NCBI GenBank assembly: GCA_009777005.1
Contig: WRMT01000022.1
Coordinates: 1-16,765, forward strand
Source: Methanobrevibacter sp.
GTDB taxonomy: Archaea; Methanobacteriota; Methanobacteria; Methanobacteriales; Methanobacteriaceae
DNA length: 16,765 nt
Direction: 5' to 3'
The translations under genes and the position numbers were made by a program. Below, one piece after another: positions 1 through 5,594 of the stretch. The notes beneath the pieces were generated by a model. It ran no database searches, had not been told where the DNA came from, and worked only from the letters and a program-made list of their open reading frames with translations. Positions within the stretch are counted from its first letter, which is position 1. The number at the start of each line of letters is the position of its first letter.

Positions 1-115
1 CTAACCATTACATACTCAACAAATCATTAAAGTAAACTCTATCATTTTAAATTATAACAGAATAAAACCGTTTTTTCAAAGCCAAAAACACAACCTTTTC
101 AAAAATCCCCAGTAG

Positions 116-520
116 GTTTACATAGTCGTTGGGAGGAAAATTTTAAACTATATAGAAAAATTTTATGTTGTTGATTTAGGTTTTAGACAACTGCTTTTCG
201 GAAACAATGAAAGAGATATTGGACAATCTCTTGAGAACATTGTATACAATGAACTAATTCGTAGAGGATATGATATAACCATTGGAAAATTCAAAGATAA
301 AGAAGTCAACTTTGTCTGTAAAAAATTAAAACAAACTATTTATATTCAAGTTTCATATATTTTAACAAATGAAGACACAATAAAAAGGGAATTCGAACCA
401 TTAATGAAAATTAAAGATAACTATCCAAAATATGTAATATCCATGGACGAATTTGACATGTCTCGAGAGGGGATACAACACATTAACATGATTGATTTTT
501 TAACTGGAGAATTAATATAA
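116..520 (+). pseudogene. AAA+ ATPase with DUF4143 domain, C-terminal remnant
   Basis: The reading frame is open from 116 (preceded by an in-frame TAG at 113-115) to TAA at 518-520, but it has no plausible start. The translation contains GRKIL, then FYVVDLGFRQLL, ERDIGQSLENIVYNELIRRG, YIQVSY and PKYVISMDEF. These are characteristic of the C-terminal domain (DUF4143) of archaeal AAA+ ATPases of about 400 residues. The whole ATPase domain with Walker A and B motifs is missing; bases 1-115 hold no recognisable continuation in any frame. Similarity starts at about the G at 131. The usual Asp in the '(K)E(V/I)DFV' motif of this nuclease-fold domain is Asn here (KEVNFV), consistent with loss of constraint. 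I infer a 5'-truncated, non-functional relic. Family assignment is firm; the cause of truncation is not visible. Confidence 0.8.
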
Positions 521-972
521 AAAAAATTTATTCTATGAAAATAATCAAAATTCAGTGCTAAAAATTAATTTTTGTACTATATAAGGACAACTCAAACAAT
601 CCTTGTCTAAATTATCTAGTTATTAAAGTTTTAACTATCTGTACTCTTGTTTATTTAACTTTAGCTAGGTTTATTTAAGGGAATTTTCAAAAATCTACAG
701 CTAGGACTTATTGAAAAGTCATGGAAATTTTAACTTTAATAAAAGATAATGATTTTCCACAGAAATATGATGTTCGAGAGTGAAGATCGGCAGGTTCATA
801 TTTTTAATCATTATAATAAAAATTTTAATTTTAGTAATAACATTTATATATTTCTTAATGGATATATAATTATAAATAGTACTGTAACTTGCTAAGTGAA
901 AATTTTTAATGACCGTTGGAAAATTACCAATTTTTTTTAAAACTGACCATCAAAAAGTAGGAATGTGAAAAT
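521..972. other. AT-rich intergenic region
   Basis: No gene is supported here. A very short open stretch from ATG 721 reads about 20 codons to an in-frame TGA and then about 7 more to TAA; it could be a relic but I do not recognise it. TATA-like sequences lie at 843-852 and 863-879, and a weak AGGA at 959-962 precedes the next start. Confidence 0.5.
843..879 (+). promoter_or_regulatory. candidate archaeal TATA region for the HEPN operon
   Basis: Two TATA-like stretches, tttatatatt (843-852) and a second within 863-879 (ataattataaatag), lie 95-130 bases upstream of ATG 973. They are the only good TATA candidates before this operon. In such AT-rich DNA they may be chance matches; no BRE is clear. 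Confidence 0.25.
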
Positions 973-1410
973 ATGGTGCATGATGAATTTAAGAAGCATG
1001 GATTAGACGAAATTCTTTCTACATTACCAAACAATTCTTTTTCTAAAAATTTCATTGATACTTCTATCAAACAAGATTTGATCGAAGTAGATACATATTG
1101 GGAATCATTATATGGGACATATGAAGTCAATGCAAAAAATGAAGTTAAAAAATTTATTTCTCTTATGGGAGAGGAATTTAAAAATTTTCTATTGTTTGTT
1201 CCTAAAATTATTAAAAAAGAGTTTAGTCAAGACAAGTTATTGCTTAAAATGTCTAACGACTACAATGATCAGGAATTACTTATAATATATATAAAAACTA
1301 GTTATCCTCCTCAAAAAACAGCAGATAAAATAAACAAAATTGAAGATGAAGTATTTTTAATAGATAATTCTGAAATATTGAACTATTTAGAAATATCCGT
1401 GGAATTTTAA
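973..1410 (+). CDS. Unknown 145-aa protein paired with HEPN protein (possible antitoxin/partner)
   Basis: I do not recognise a named family. The protein is 145 residues, has no signal peptide or membrane segment, and is rich in Lys and Glu. The N-terminal half (about 1-85) looks helical. The C-terminal half (about 86-145) has alternating hydrophobic segments: LLLKMSND, ELLIIYIKTSYPP, EVFLI and a terminal YLEISVEF. This resembles the small alpha/beta proteins often encoded just before HEPN-domain genes, but that is from memory and not a firm assignment. The ATG at 973 has an AGGA at 959-962, ten bases upstream. The stop overlaps the next gene's start by one base (TAATG, 1408-1412), so the two are almost certainly one operon with translational coupling. 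By analogy with HEPN two-gene modules, I infer it is the partner or antitoxin of the downstream HEPN protein. Confidence 0.8.
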   Translation: MVHDEFKKHGLDEILSTLPNNSFSKNFIDTSIKQDLIEVDTYWESLYGTYEVNAKNEVKKFISLMGEEFKNFLLFVPKIIKKEFSQDKLLLKMSNDYNDQELLIIYIKTSYPPQKTADKINKIEDEVFLIDNSEILNYLEISVEF

Positions 1411-1841
1411 TGACTATCTTCAACTGGAAAGACTATTACAAATTAGCACATGAATTAGCTAATTATGATAGTCCTGCAAAAAAGAGAACTTCTATTAGTA
1501 GAGCATATTATGGTTCTTTTATATCATGTAGAAACTTTTTACTGGAGAATAAGCTGTTTTTAGGAAGAAACAGTAAAAAAATCATGGAAAGTGAATCTCC
1601 CAATGTTCATAAAGAAGTATATGAAATATTCAAAAAGTATCATTATATGTATAATATGAGAAAAGCTAATTTTTACTCAAAGAATTTGGTGGGTAAAAAA
1701 ATAAGCAGTTGGTTAAGTGATCTTAGAAGAAATAGAAACAAAGCTGATTATAATAATGAGTTCGAAAAACTAGATGATTATACTCATTACTCCCTCATAA
1801 GAAGTGGAGAAATATTAAATATTTTAAATTCCTTCAAATAA
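1410..1841 (+). CDS. HEPN-domain protein (putative RNase toxin or partner)
   Basis: The 143-residue protein fits a single HEPN domain. A helix near residues 27-48 carries SISRAYYGSFISCRNFLLEN, matching the conserved 'S-x-AYY-x-x-F' segment of HEPN helix 1. Late in the protein (about 105-115) LRRNRNKADYNN matches the 'R-x4-6-H / R-x-x-ADY' motif region. The catalytic His of classical RNase HEPNs is not present, as in the ADYD/N variants. HEPN proteins are widespread in toxin-antitoxin, CRISPR and abortive-infection systems, often as RNases; in some pairs they bind nucleotides or serve as the regulated partner. Its ATG (1410) overlaps the stop of the 145-aa gene by one base, so it relies on translational coupling. 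No RBS of its own stands out. HEPN membership is likely; actual RNase activity is uncertain because of the missing His. Confidence 0.82.
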   Translation: MTIFNWKDYYKLAHELANYDSPAKKRTSISRAYYGSFISCRNFLLENKLFLGRNSKKIMESESPNVHKEVYEIFKKYHYMYNMRKANFYSKNLVGKKISSWLSDLRRNRNKADYNNEFEKLDDYTHYSLIRSGEILNILNSFK

Positions 1842-1957
1842 GATATAATCATAATATATGAAAAGGAACTTCATTTTAATCAACATCAATATTATTAACA
1901 ACTCATTTTATCAAGGCATTAGCTACTAATTAAACCACATTTTTTTTTTTTTAAAAC

Positions 1958-2172
1958 TTATAGTCCTGAGAGGAAAAACTGCAATTAATGTTTAGTTTAA
2001 ATATCACTTAATTTCTAATTACTATATTAATAATATTTTTAATTTTAAAAATAAATATTAATAATTTATTATTAAAAAAATAATAAATATATTAAATTAA
2101 ATTTAAAAATAATTGAATTTAAAGATTTTTAAAAATTATCATTAATTAAAAACTTTATTTTCAGGACTATAA
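1958..2172. repeat. Inverted-repeat (MITE-like) element
   Basis: A perfect 12-bp inverted repeat, ttatagtcctga at 1958-1969 and tcaggactataa at 2161-2172, brackets 191 bp of almost pure A+T. Inside lies a second hairpin, tttattatt (2065-2073) with aataataaa (2079-2087). No reading frame lies inside. The right end, including about 30 bp inside it, recurs at 5126-5168. I infer a non-autonomous mobile element; no target-site duplication is obvious. Confidence 0.45.
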
Positions 2173-2386
2173 TTAGTTAATTATAGTGATTTTTCAACTT
2201 TTTTTATACTTTTTTTTTTATCTCTAATTCTATTTGGTATTTAAGAGAGGTTATGTTCATTTTAGTGGATATTTCACAGGTGTATCTGTCTTGTTTTTGT
2301 ATAATAGTATCTTTTATCTTTGGATTTTCATTATTTTTTTTCACATCTTAATCAATGTTTTTTTTGGGATGATGTAAAGTGAAAAT

Positions 2387-2406
2387 AGTAATACTTATAT
2401 ATTACT
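2387..2406 (+). promoter_or_regulatory. Hairpin overlapping a TATA-like box
   Basis: The 7-bp inverted repeat agtaata (2387-2393) / tattact (2400-2406) surrounds cttata, so a TATA-like box sits at the centre of a palindrome. This is what an operator over a promoter would look like. It lies about 170 bp upstream of the Rpn-type gene. In AT-rich DNA such palindromes can arise by chance. Confidence 0.3.
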
Positions 2407-2560
2407 TTTTACTAAATTAATAATAATTACTGAAACGGATGAGATGTTTAAAAATTTGAAAATATTTTTTTCATTTTTTGCTTTATTTCTTCTTCTGTAT
2501 TGAATTTTTTTTAGTTTAAATAATTGATAAAATTTATATTCAATGAAATTGTAAAATAGT

Positions 2561-2566
2561 GGTGAT
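2561..2566 (+). promoter_or_regulatory. Shine-Dalgarno site that decides the TTG start at 2572
   Basis: GGTGAT is an exact match to the archaeal anti-Shine-Dalgarno complement and lies 5 bases before TTG 2572. It supports TTG 2572 rather than an upstream GTG, which would overlap the site itself. Confidence 0.6.
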
Positions 2567-2571
2567 TAGAG

Positions 2572-3510
2572 TTGGTATTTGAAAAAGATGGGAAAAAGTT
2601 AAATCTTCTTAATGAGTATTTATTTCCGAAAATATTTGGTGAGAATGGATGTGAAGAGGAAACATTGCATTTGATTAACACTTTCACAGGTAAAAACTTC
2701 ACAGATGTCTATTATATCCCTAAAGAAATGGAAGGTTTACATAAAGGAAATAAAAAATCAAATGTCGATGTTATGGTCTTAGTGAATGACGGCAGTTTTG
2801 TGAATATTGAGGCACAAATAAAACCTCAAAAAAGTTTTCACAAAAGAAGTCATATGTATAACTCTAGAATCTACTCAGTTCAAGTTCAAGTCGGGGAAGA
2901 TTATGAAAAGGCACCTAAAACATACATGATCAATATCCTAGACTTCGACCTCCTACCCACAGTAGATTATCACAGTATATTGGTGTTATGTGATAAAAAA
3001 AGTAACTTCATGATTGAAGATATTATAGAAATTCATTATATCGAACTACCAAAGTTCAGGAAAGAGCTAAGGAAAGGTAATTTAGATTTGAATGATCCTT
3101 TAACAAGGATTTTATTACTTCTTAATAAGAGCACATCTCCAGATTTAATGGAAAAGGTGATTAACATGGATAAATCTGTAAATAAAATGTTTGAAAAAAC
3201 AATACATGTTTTACAAGATCAAAAAGAATATTTAGCATATATTAGGGCAGAACAAGCCGATTTAGACTATAAAGCTCAGATAAAATATGCAACAGAAATT
3301 GGAGCAGAAAAAGGTGAGAAAAAAGGAATTAAAAAAGGAGAGAAAAAAGGAATTAAAAAAGGAATCGAAAAAGGAATTAAAAAAGGAGTAGCTATTGGAG
3401 CGGAAAAAAAGGAAATAGAAATAGCTAAAAATTTAAAAAACAAAGGATTCCCTTTAGAAATAATAGCTGAAACAACTGGTTTAACACTTGAAAAAATTAA
3501 AAAACTTTAA
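2572..3510 (+). CDS. Rpn-type PD-(D/E)XK nuclease family transposase
   Basis: The 312-residue protein belongs to the Rpn / PD-(D/E)XK nuclease family 'putative transposase' group. Residues 10-25 (LNLLNEYLFPKIFGENG) form the typical N-terminus. The nuclease core has Asp66 in NVDVMVLV and Glu80-x-Gln82 in VNIEAQ, the family's D...E-x-Q active site, followed by FHKRSHMY (89-96). Residues about 190-240 form a helical segment (MEKVINMD, LAYIRAEQADLDYKAQ). Residues 243-280 are a Lys/Gly-rich repeat hinge, and 283-312 form a helix-turn-helix-like tail (IIAETTGLTLEKI). Such proteins are DNA nucleases that promote recombination and, in bacteria, act in toxicity or phage defence. Start TTG 2572 is chosen from the SD at 2561-2566. 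An in-frame ATG with its own exact SD lies at 3166. All catalytic residues are present, so it is likely functional. Confidence 0.88.
   Translation: MVFEKDGKKLNLLNEYLFPKIFGENGCEEETLHLINTFTGKNFTDVYYIPKEMEGLHKGNKKSNVDVMVLVNDGSFVNIEAQIKPQKSFHKRSHMYNSRIYSVQVQVGEDYEKAPKTYMINILDFDLLPTVDYHSILVLCDKKSNFMIEDIIEIHYIELPKFRKELRKGNLDLNDPLTRILLLLNKSTSPDLMEKVINMDKSVNKMFEKTIHVLQDQKEYLAYIRAEQADLDYKAQIKYATEIGAEKGEKKGIKKGEKKGIKKGIEKGIKKGVAIGAEKKEIEIAKNLKNKGFPLEIIAETTGLTLEKIKKL
3156..3161 (+). promoter_or_regulatory. Internal Shine-Dalgarno inside the Rpn-type gene
   Basis: An exact GGTGAT lies inside the nuclease gene, 4 bases before in-frame ATG 3166 (residue 199). The same motif and spacing occur at 10039-10044 in the second full-length copy. 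This is a better initiation site than the gene's own TTG start. Confidence 0.5.
3166..3510 (+). CDS. Predicted intragenic C-terminal product of the Rpn-type gene (possible inhibitor)
   Basis: This is a proposed alternative in-frame product of 114 residues, nested in the nuclease gene at 2572-3510. It would start at ATG 3166, behind an exact GGTGAT with 4-base spacing. It would contain the helical MDKSVNKMFEK...RAEQADLDYK segment, the Lys/Gly repeat hinge and the helix-turn-helix-like tail, but not the D...ExQ nuclease core. In Escherichia coli, rpn genes are reported to make such small C-terminal proteins from internal starts, and these block the full-length toxic nuclease. Applying that here is inference. 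The GGTGAT could also merely encode the conserved KVI residues. The free-standing gene at 3611-3859 and the equivalent site in the second copy support the idea. Confidence 0.4.
   Translation: MDKSVNKMFEKTIHVLQDQKEYLAYIRAEQADLDYKAQIKYATEIGAEKGEKKGIKKGEKKGIKKGIEKGIKKGVAIGAEKKEIEIAKNLKNKGFPLEIIAETTGLTLEKIKKL
3307..3390 (+). repeat. Tandem 12/24-nt repeat encoding Lys/Gly-rich hinge
   Basis: Short units of the form aaaaaaggaattaaaaaagg recur in tandem and encode KKGEKKGIKKG-type sequence. Repeat number could change by slippage in steps that keep the frame. The second Rpn-type gene has a shorter analogue (KIEGKIEGK) at the same position. Confidence 0.7.
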
Positions 3511-3540
3511 TAATCATCAAAAATTATAAATAATTAGCTA

Positions 3541-3610
3541 TTCCTTTACAAAGATTTCATTACTTCTCAATAAGAACACATCTCTAATTTTAATGGAAAA
3601 GGGGATAAAC
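3541..3610 (+). pseudogene. Frameshifted leader remnant of duplicated Rpn-type gene
   Basis: Bases 3541-3610 align with 3098-3165 of the intact gene. The frame of the downstream small gene reads back to ISLLLNKNTSLILMEKGIN, matching ILLLLNKSTSPDLMEKVIN. One base is missing near 3549 (cctttaca against cctttaaca). No nuclease core precedes it, so the copied segment begins part-way through the gene. Confidence 0.65.
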
Positions 3611-3859
3611 ATGGATGAATCTGTAAATAAAATGTTTGAAAAAACAATACATGTTTTACAAGATCAAAGAGAATATTTAGCATATATTAGAGCAGAACAA
3701 GCCGATTTAGACTATAAAGCTCAGATAAAATATGCAACAGACAAAGGAAGAGAAGAAGAAAAAATAAAAATAGCTATTAAACTTAAAAAATTAGATTATC
3801 CTCTTAAAGAAATAGCTAAAATCACTGGGATGCCTGTGAAAGAAATAAAAAAACTATAA
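3611..3859 (+). CDS. Free-standing Rpn C-terminal module (82 aa; possible solo inhibitor)
   Basis: This gene matches only the C-terminal module of the upstream Rpn-type nuclease. Its first ~43 codons are almost identical to residues 199-241 of that protein, with only a few base differences. After KYAT the similarity stops abruptly. The tail (KIAIKLKKLDYPLKEIAKITGMPVKEIKKL) then resembles the second nuclease (9774-10634) more than its neighbour. I choose ATG 3611 because GGGGAT at 3601-3606 lies 4 bases upstream, one mismatch from the GGTGAT before the equivalent ATG in both full-length genes; an in-frame ATG at 3593 is the alternative and gives 88 residues. The frame stays open through the divergent tail, which argues against simple decay. 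It lacks all catalytic residues. It could be a functional small inhibitor of the nuclease or a truncated relic. Confidence 0.6.
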   Translation: MDESVNKMFEKTIHVLQDQREYLAYIRAEQADLDYKAQIKYATDKGREEEKIKIAIKLKKLDYPLKEIAKITGMPVKEIKKL

Positions 3860-4440
3860 ATAACTTAATAATAATGAACTATGCTTTTTATTCTTTTTTT
3901 TAAATTTCATTATAATCAGTTGATTTTTCTCATGAAAGAATATTTTCCTAGATTTTTATATTTTTTTCCATTCATATACTCTGTATGTCTTTAAAAAAGT
4001 GAGGATTATGAGGATTTACCTTTATTTATATCATAATTATCTCAGTTTTTAATTTCTCGAGTAAAAGATTACTAGTATATTGGTGGTGTGTAAAAAAAGT
4101 AAGTGAATGATTGAAAACATCTGGAAATCCACTACATAGAACTACATATAGTTTTTGACAAAATTTTTTAAAATGTCAATCTCATTAATTTATCAAATTT
4201 TATTTAATAAAATATGAATTAAATGGTTTTAAACAAGTTTAAAATTATCCTCATTTTTAAACCAAATGTTAAGTACTATAGCTATAATAAAACCATTTTT
4301 ATTTATTTAAAAAAAAGAAGGATATTGTAAATTTATTAATGATTTTTTTTTTTAAAGCTATTTAAAAATTTAAAAAATAAAAGGGATGTTTTTAATTCAA
4401 TATTTTCATGTTTTCAGGACAAAAAGAAAAATTTATCGCA
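3860..4440. other. Intergenic region with a decayed gene remnant
   Basis: The only recognisable content is the Rpn-type remnant at 3974-4146. The remainder is AT-rich, with oligo-T/A tracts near 3893-3902 and 4341-4352. A tttcaggac at 4411-4420 partly matches the end of the inverted-repeat element, but is too short to call. Confidence 0.5.
3974..4146 (+). pseudogene. Highly degraded middle part of an Rpn-type nuclease
   Basis: Reading 3974 onward gives IYSV, a stop, then SEDYEDLPLFI, a stop, and later VKDY-x-YIGG. This follows the order of RIYSVQVQVGEDYEKAP...VDYHSILV in the intact gene; EDYEDLP is closer to DDYENLP of the second copy. At DNA level, agtatattggtg near 4073 and aaaaaaagtaa...atgattgaa (4091-4115) align with 2973-3023, followed by a degenerate match to the IHYIELP segment ending near 4146. 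Several stops and frameshifts make it non-functional. It lies downstream of the C-terminal module although it corresponds to an earlier part of the gene, so the copies are out of order. Confidence 0.65.
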
Positions 4441-4863
4441 CTAAATATCTATTTCTATTTTATCATAATCTAAAACTGGTATTTTACTATTTTTTAACCC
4501 TTTTTTGAAACTAATAAGACCCTCATCAGCTAAAAGATTTATCTTACTTGTTACATTTGATGGATCTTTTTTAATCTTATTAGCTATCTCCCTAATACTT
4601 TTAGGTTTATCATTCTTTATTATGTTTAATATTTCTGTTTCATTATCCCCTATGCTTATTTTATCAGTAATTAAAATTTCTTCATGTGTTATTTTTTCTT
4701 TCGGGTTTTCTTTTAAAAACTGCCAATTAACTAAATCAACATGTAATAGGTTTTTTGGTGTTTTTTCAAATGTTTTTTCTAGTTTTTCAATACTTCCATA
4801 TTTTTCAATCATTCTTTCATCGTATTCTTGGCTTGTTTCTTCTTTAATTAAACTTATAATCAT
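4441..4863 (-). CDS. Winged-HTH DNA-binding protein, HVO_A0114/COG4190-like (TumA-type antitoxin)
   Basis: The 140-residue protein ends in a winged helix-turn-helix at about 75-140: ETEILNIIKNDKPKSIREIA, NVTSKINLLADEGLISF and SKIPVLDYDKIEIDI. This closing pattern (basic wing, P-x-x-x-YD-x-I-x-I) is typical of the HVO_A0114 family of putative DNA-binding proteins (COG4190). The N-terminal half (EEYDERMIEKYGS-like start, LVNWQFLKENPKEKI) is the family's dimer or toxin-binding part. Members are commonly the antitoxin in pairs with TumE-type toxins. Its ATG (4863) overlaps by one base the stop of an upstream toxin remnant (TAATG), so the two were coupled. The gene is intact while its toxin is truncated. 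It may persist as an orphan repressor. Family assignment is good; the antitoxin role is inferred. Confidence 0.78.
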   Translation of the reverse strand: MIISLIKEETSQEYDERMIEKYGSIEKLEKTFEKTPKNLLHVDLVNWQFLKENPKEKITHEEILITDKISIGDNETEILNIIKNDKPKSIREIANKIKKDPSNVTSKINLLADEGLISFKKGLKNSKIPVLDYDKIEIDI

Positions 4864-5024
4864 TATTTCAACTCTTCTATTAATTTTTCTAATTTTAATC
4901 CTTTATTTTTCTTTATATGCTTTTTAACCATTTCAGTATTTTTTTCTAATGTATTGTGTTTTGTTTTTATTTCGTATGGGTGGTTTTCGGAGTCGGGATG
5001 TATATGTCCTCCTTTGTTATTTTT
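4863..5024 (-). pseudogene. TumE-type toxin, C-terminal remnant
   Basis: The minus-strand frame is open from 5024 (in-frame TAA at 5027-5025) to TAA at 4865-4863. It has no start codon and encodes about 52 residues: GGHIHPDSENHPYEIKTK, then a Lys-rich helix ending KGLKLEKLIEELK. The G-x-HIHPD segment followed by a long C-terminal helix resembles the end of TumE/DUF6516-type toxins, which pair with the adjacent HTH family. The N-terminal two thirds is missing. The AT-rich segment ending in the element-like sequence at 5126-5168 lies where it should be, so insertion or deletion there probably removed it. The call rests mainly on context and the HIHPD motif. Confidence 0.6.
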
Positions 5025-5125
5025 TTATTTCTTTTAATTTTTAAAATAATAATGGATATTATCATGATTAATAAAATATAAATTTTAATTCTTTAAATCA
5101 ATTAAATAAATTAATTTAATAATTT

Positions 5126-5168
5126 TAAAAATTATCATTACTTAAAAACTTTATTTTCATGACTATAA
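5126..5168. repeat. Solo end of the inverted-repeat element
   Basis: About 40 bases here closely match 2129-2172: aaaattatcatta, then taaaaactttattttca and a final gactataa. They differ at one base in the terminal repeat (tcatgactataa against tcaggactataa). A convincing left partner is not visible, so this looks like a solo or deleted copy. It lies between the truncated toxin remnant and the second HTH remnant. Confidence 0.5.
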
Positions 5169-5178
5169 TAAAATTTAA

Positions 5179-5594
5179 TTAAAAAGATATTTCTATTTTA
5201 TCATAATTCAGATAAGGAATTTTACTATTCTTAACTCCCTCTTTAAGTTCTATTAAACCTTGTTTTTCAAGTTCCTTAATCTTTGGATGTATAATAATTA
5301 TATCCTTATCTAAAAACCTAGCTAACTCTCTTATAGATTGAAGTTTTTGATTTTTAATAAAATCCAATATTTCAAGTTCATAATCAGAAACATTTATTTT
5401 ATTGCTTACTCTAGCTATTCCACTTGTTAAGGTTTCATCTGGATTTTTTTTTAAAAAATCCAGTTTTCAAGGTTTACAAGGAATAAAGAGTTTTCAATGT
5501 CTTTATAAAGTCTTTCTAATTCTTCAAATGTTCCATATTTTTCTGTGAATTCTTTTATTACTTCATGTCCTTTTTGTTTTTTTGATTAATGTTA
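5179..5594 (-). pseudogene. Second HVO_A0114-like HTH gene, frameshifted
   Basis: A paralogue of the intact HTH protein at 4441-4863 is readable in pieces. Near 5590 comes TLIKKT, then in another frame HEVIKEFTEKYGTFEELERL...NSLFLVNLENW, then a frameshift near 5463 into DFLKKNPDETLTS. The winged HTH (ELEILDFIKNQKLQSIRELA...SKIPYLNYDKIEISF) runs to the stop at 5179. The last 62 codons are still open from an internal ATG at 5367. At least two frameshifts break it and it has no intact start; the position of the original start has become TTATAACA. It is a decayed copy from a tandem duplication of the module. Confidence 0.75.

Larger units (their letters stand above)
1842..2571. other. AT-rich intergenic region with inverted-repeat element
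   Basis: No protein gene is supported. The region holds the inverted-repeat element at 1958-2172 and a hairpin with an embedded TATA at 2387-2406. It also has several oligo-T tracts, for example 1941-1952. Short reading frames here are shadows of low-complexity AT sequence. Confidence 0.6.

Noticed and set aside
721..810. Decayed reading frame (DNDFPQKYDVRE, stop, RSAGSYF) as a transposase relic
   Set aside because: Too short and not matched to any family I can name with confidence.
924..1130. Minus-strand open frame overlapping the start of the 145-aa gene
   Set aside because: It lies antisense to a well-supported operon and has no RBS or recognisable sequence.
2511..2702. Minus-strand open frame over the start of the Rpn-type gene
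   Set aside because: Shadow of the N-terminal coding region of a clear family member.
4411..4420. Third copy of the inverted-repeat element end (tttcaggac)
   Set aside because: Only about ten bases match and the flanking sequence differs.
4505..4927. Plus-strand 140-codon hydrophobic frame resembling a membrane protein
   Set aside because: It is antisense to the HTH gene and toxin remnant; the apparent hydrophobicity comes from complementing Lys/Glu/Asn-rich codons.
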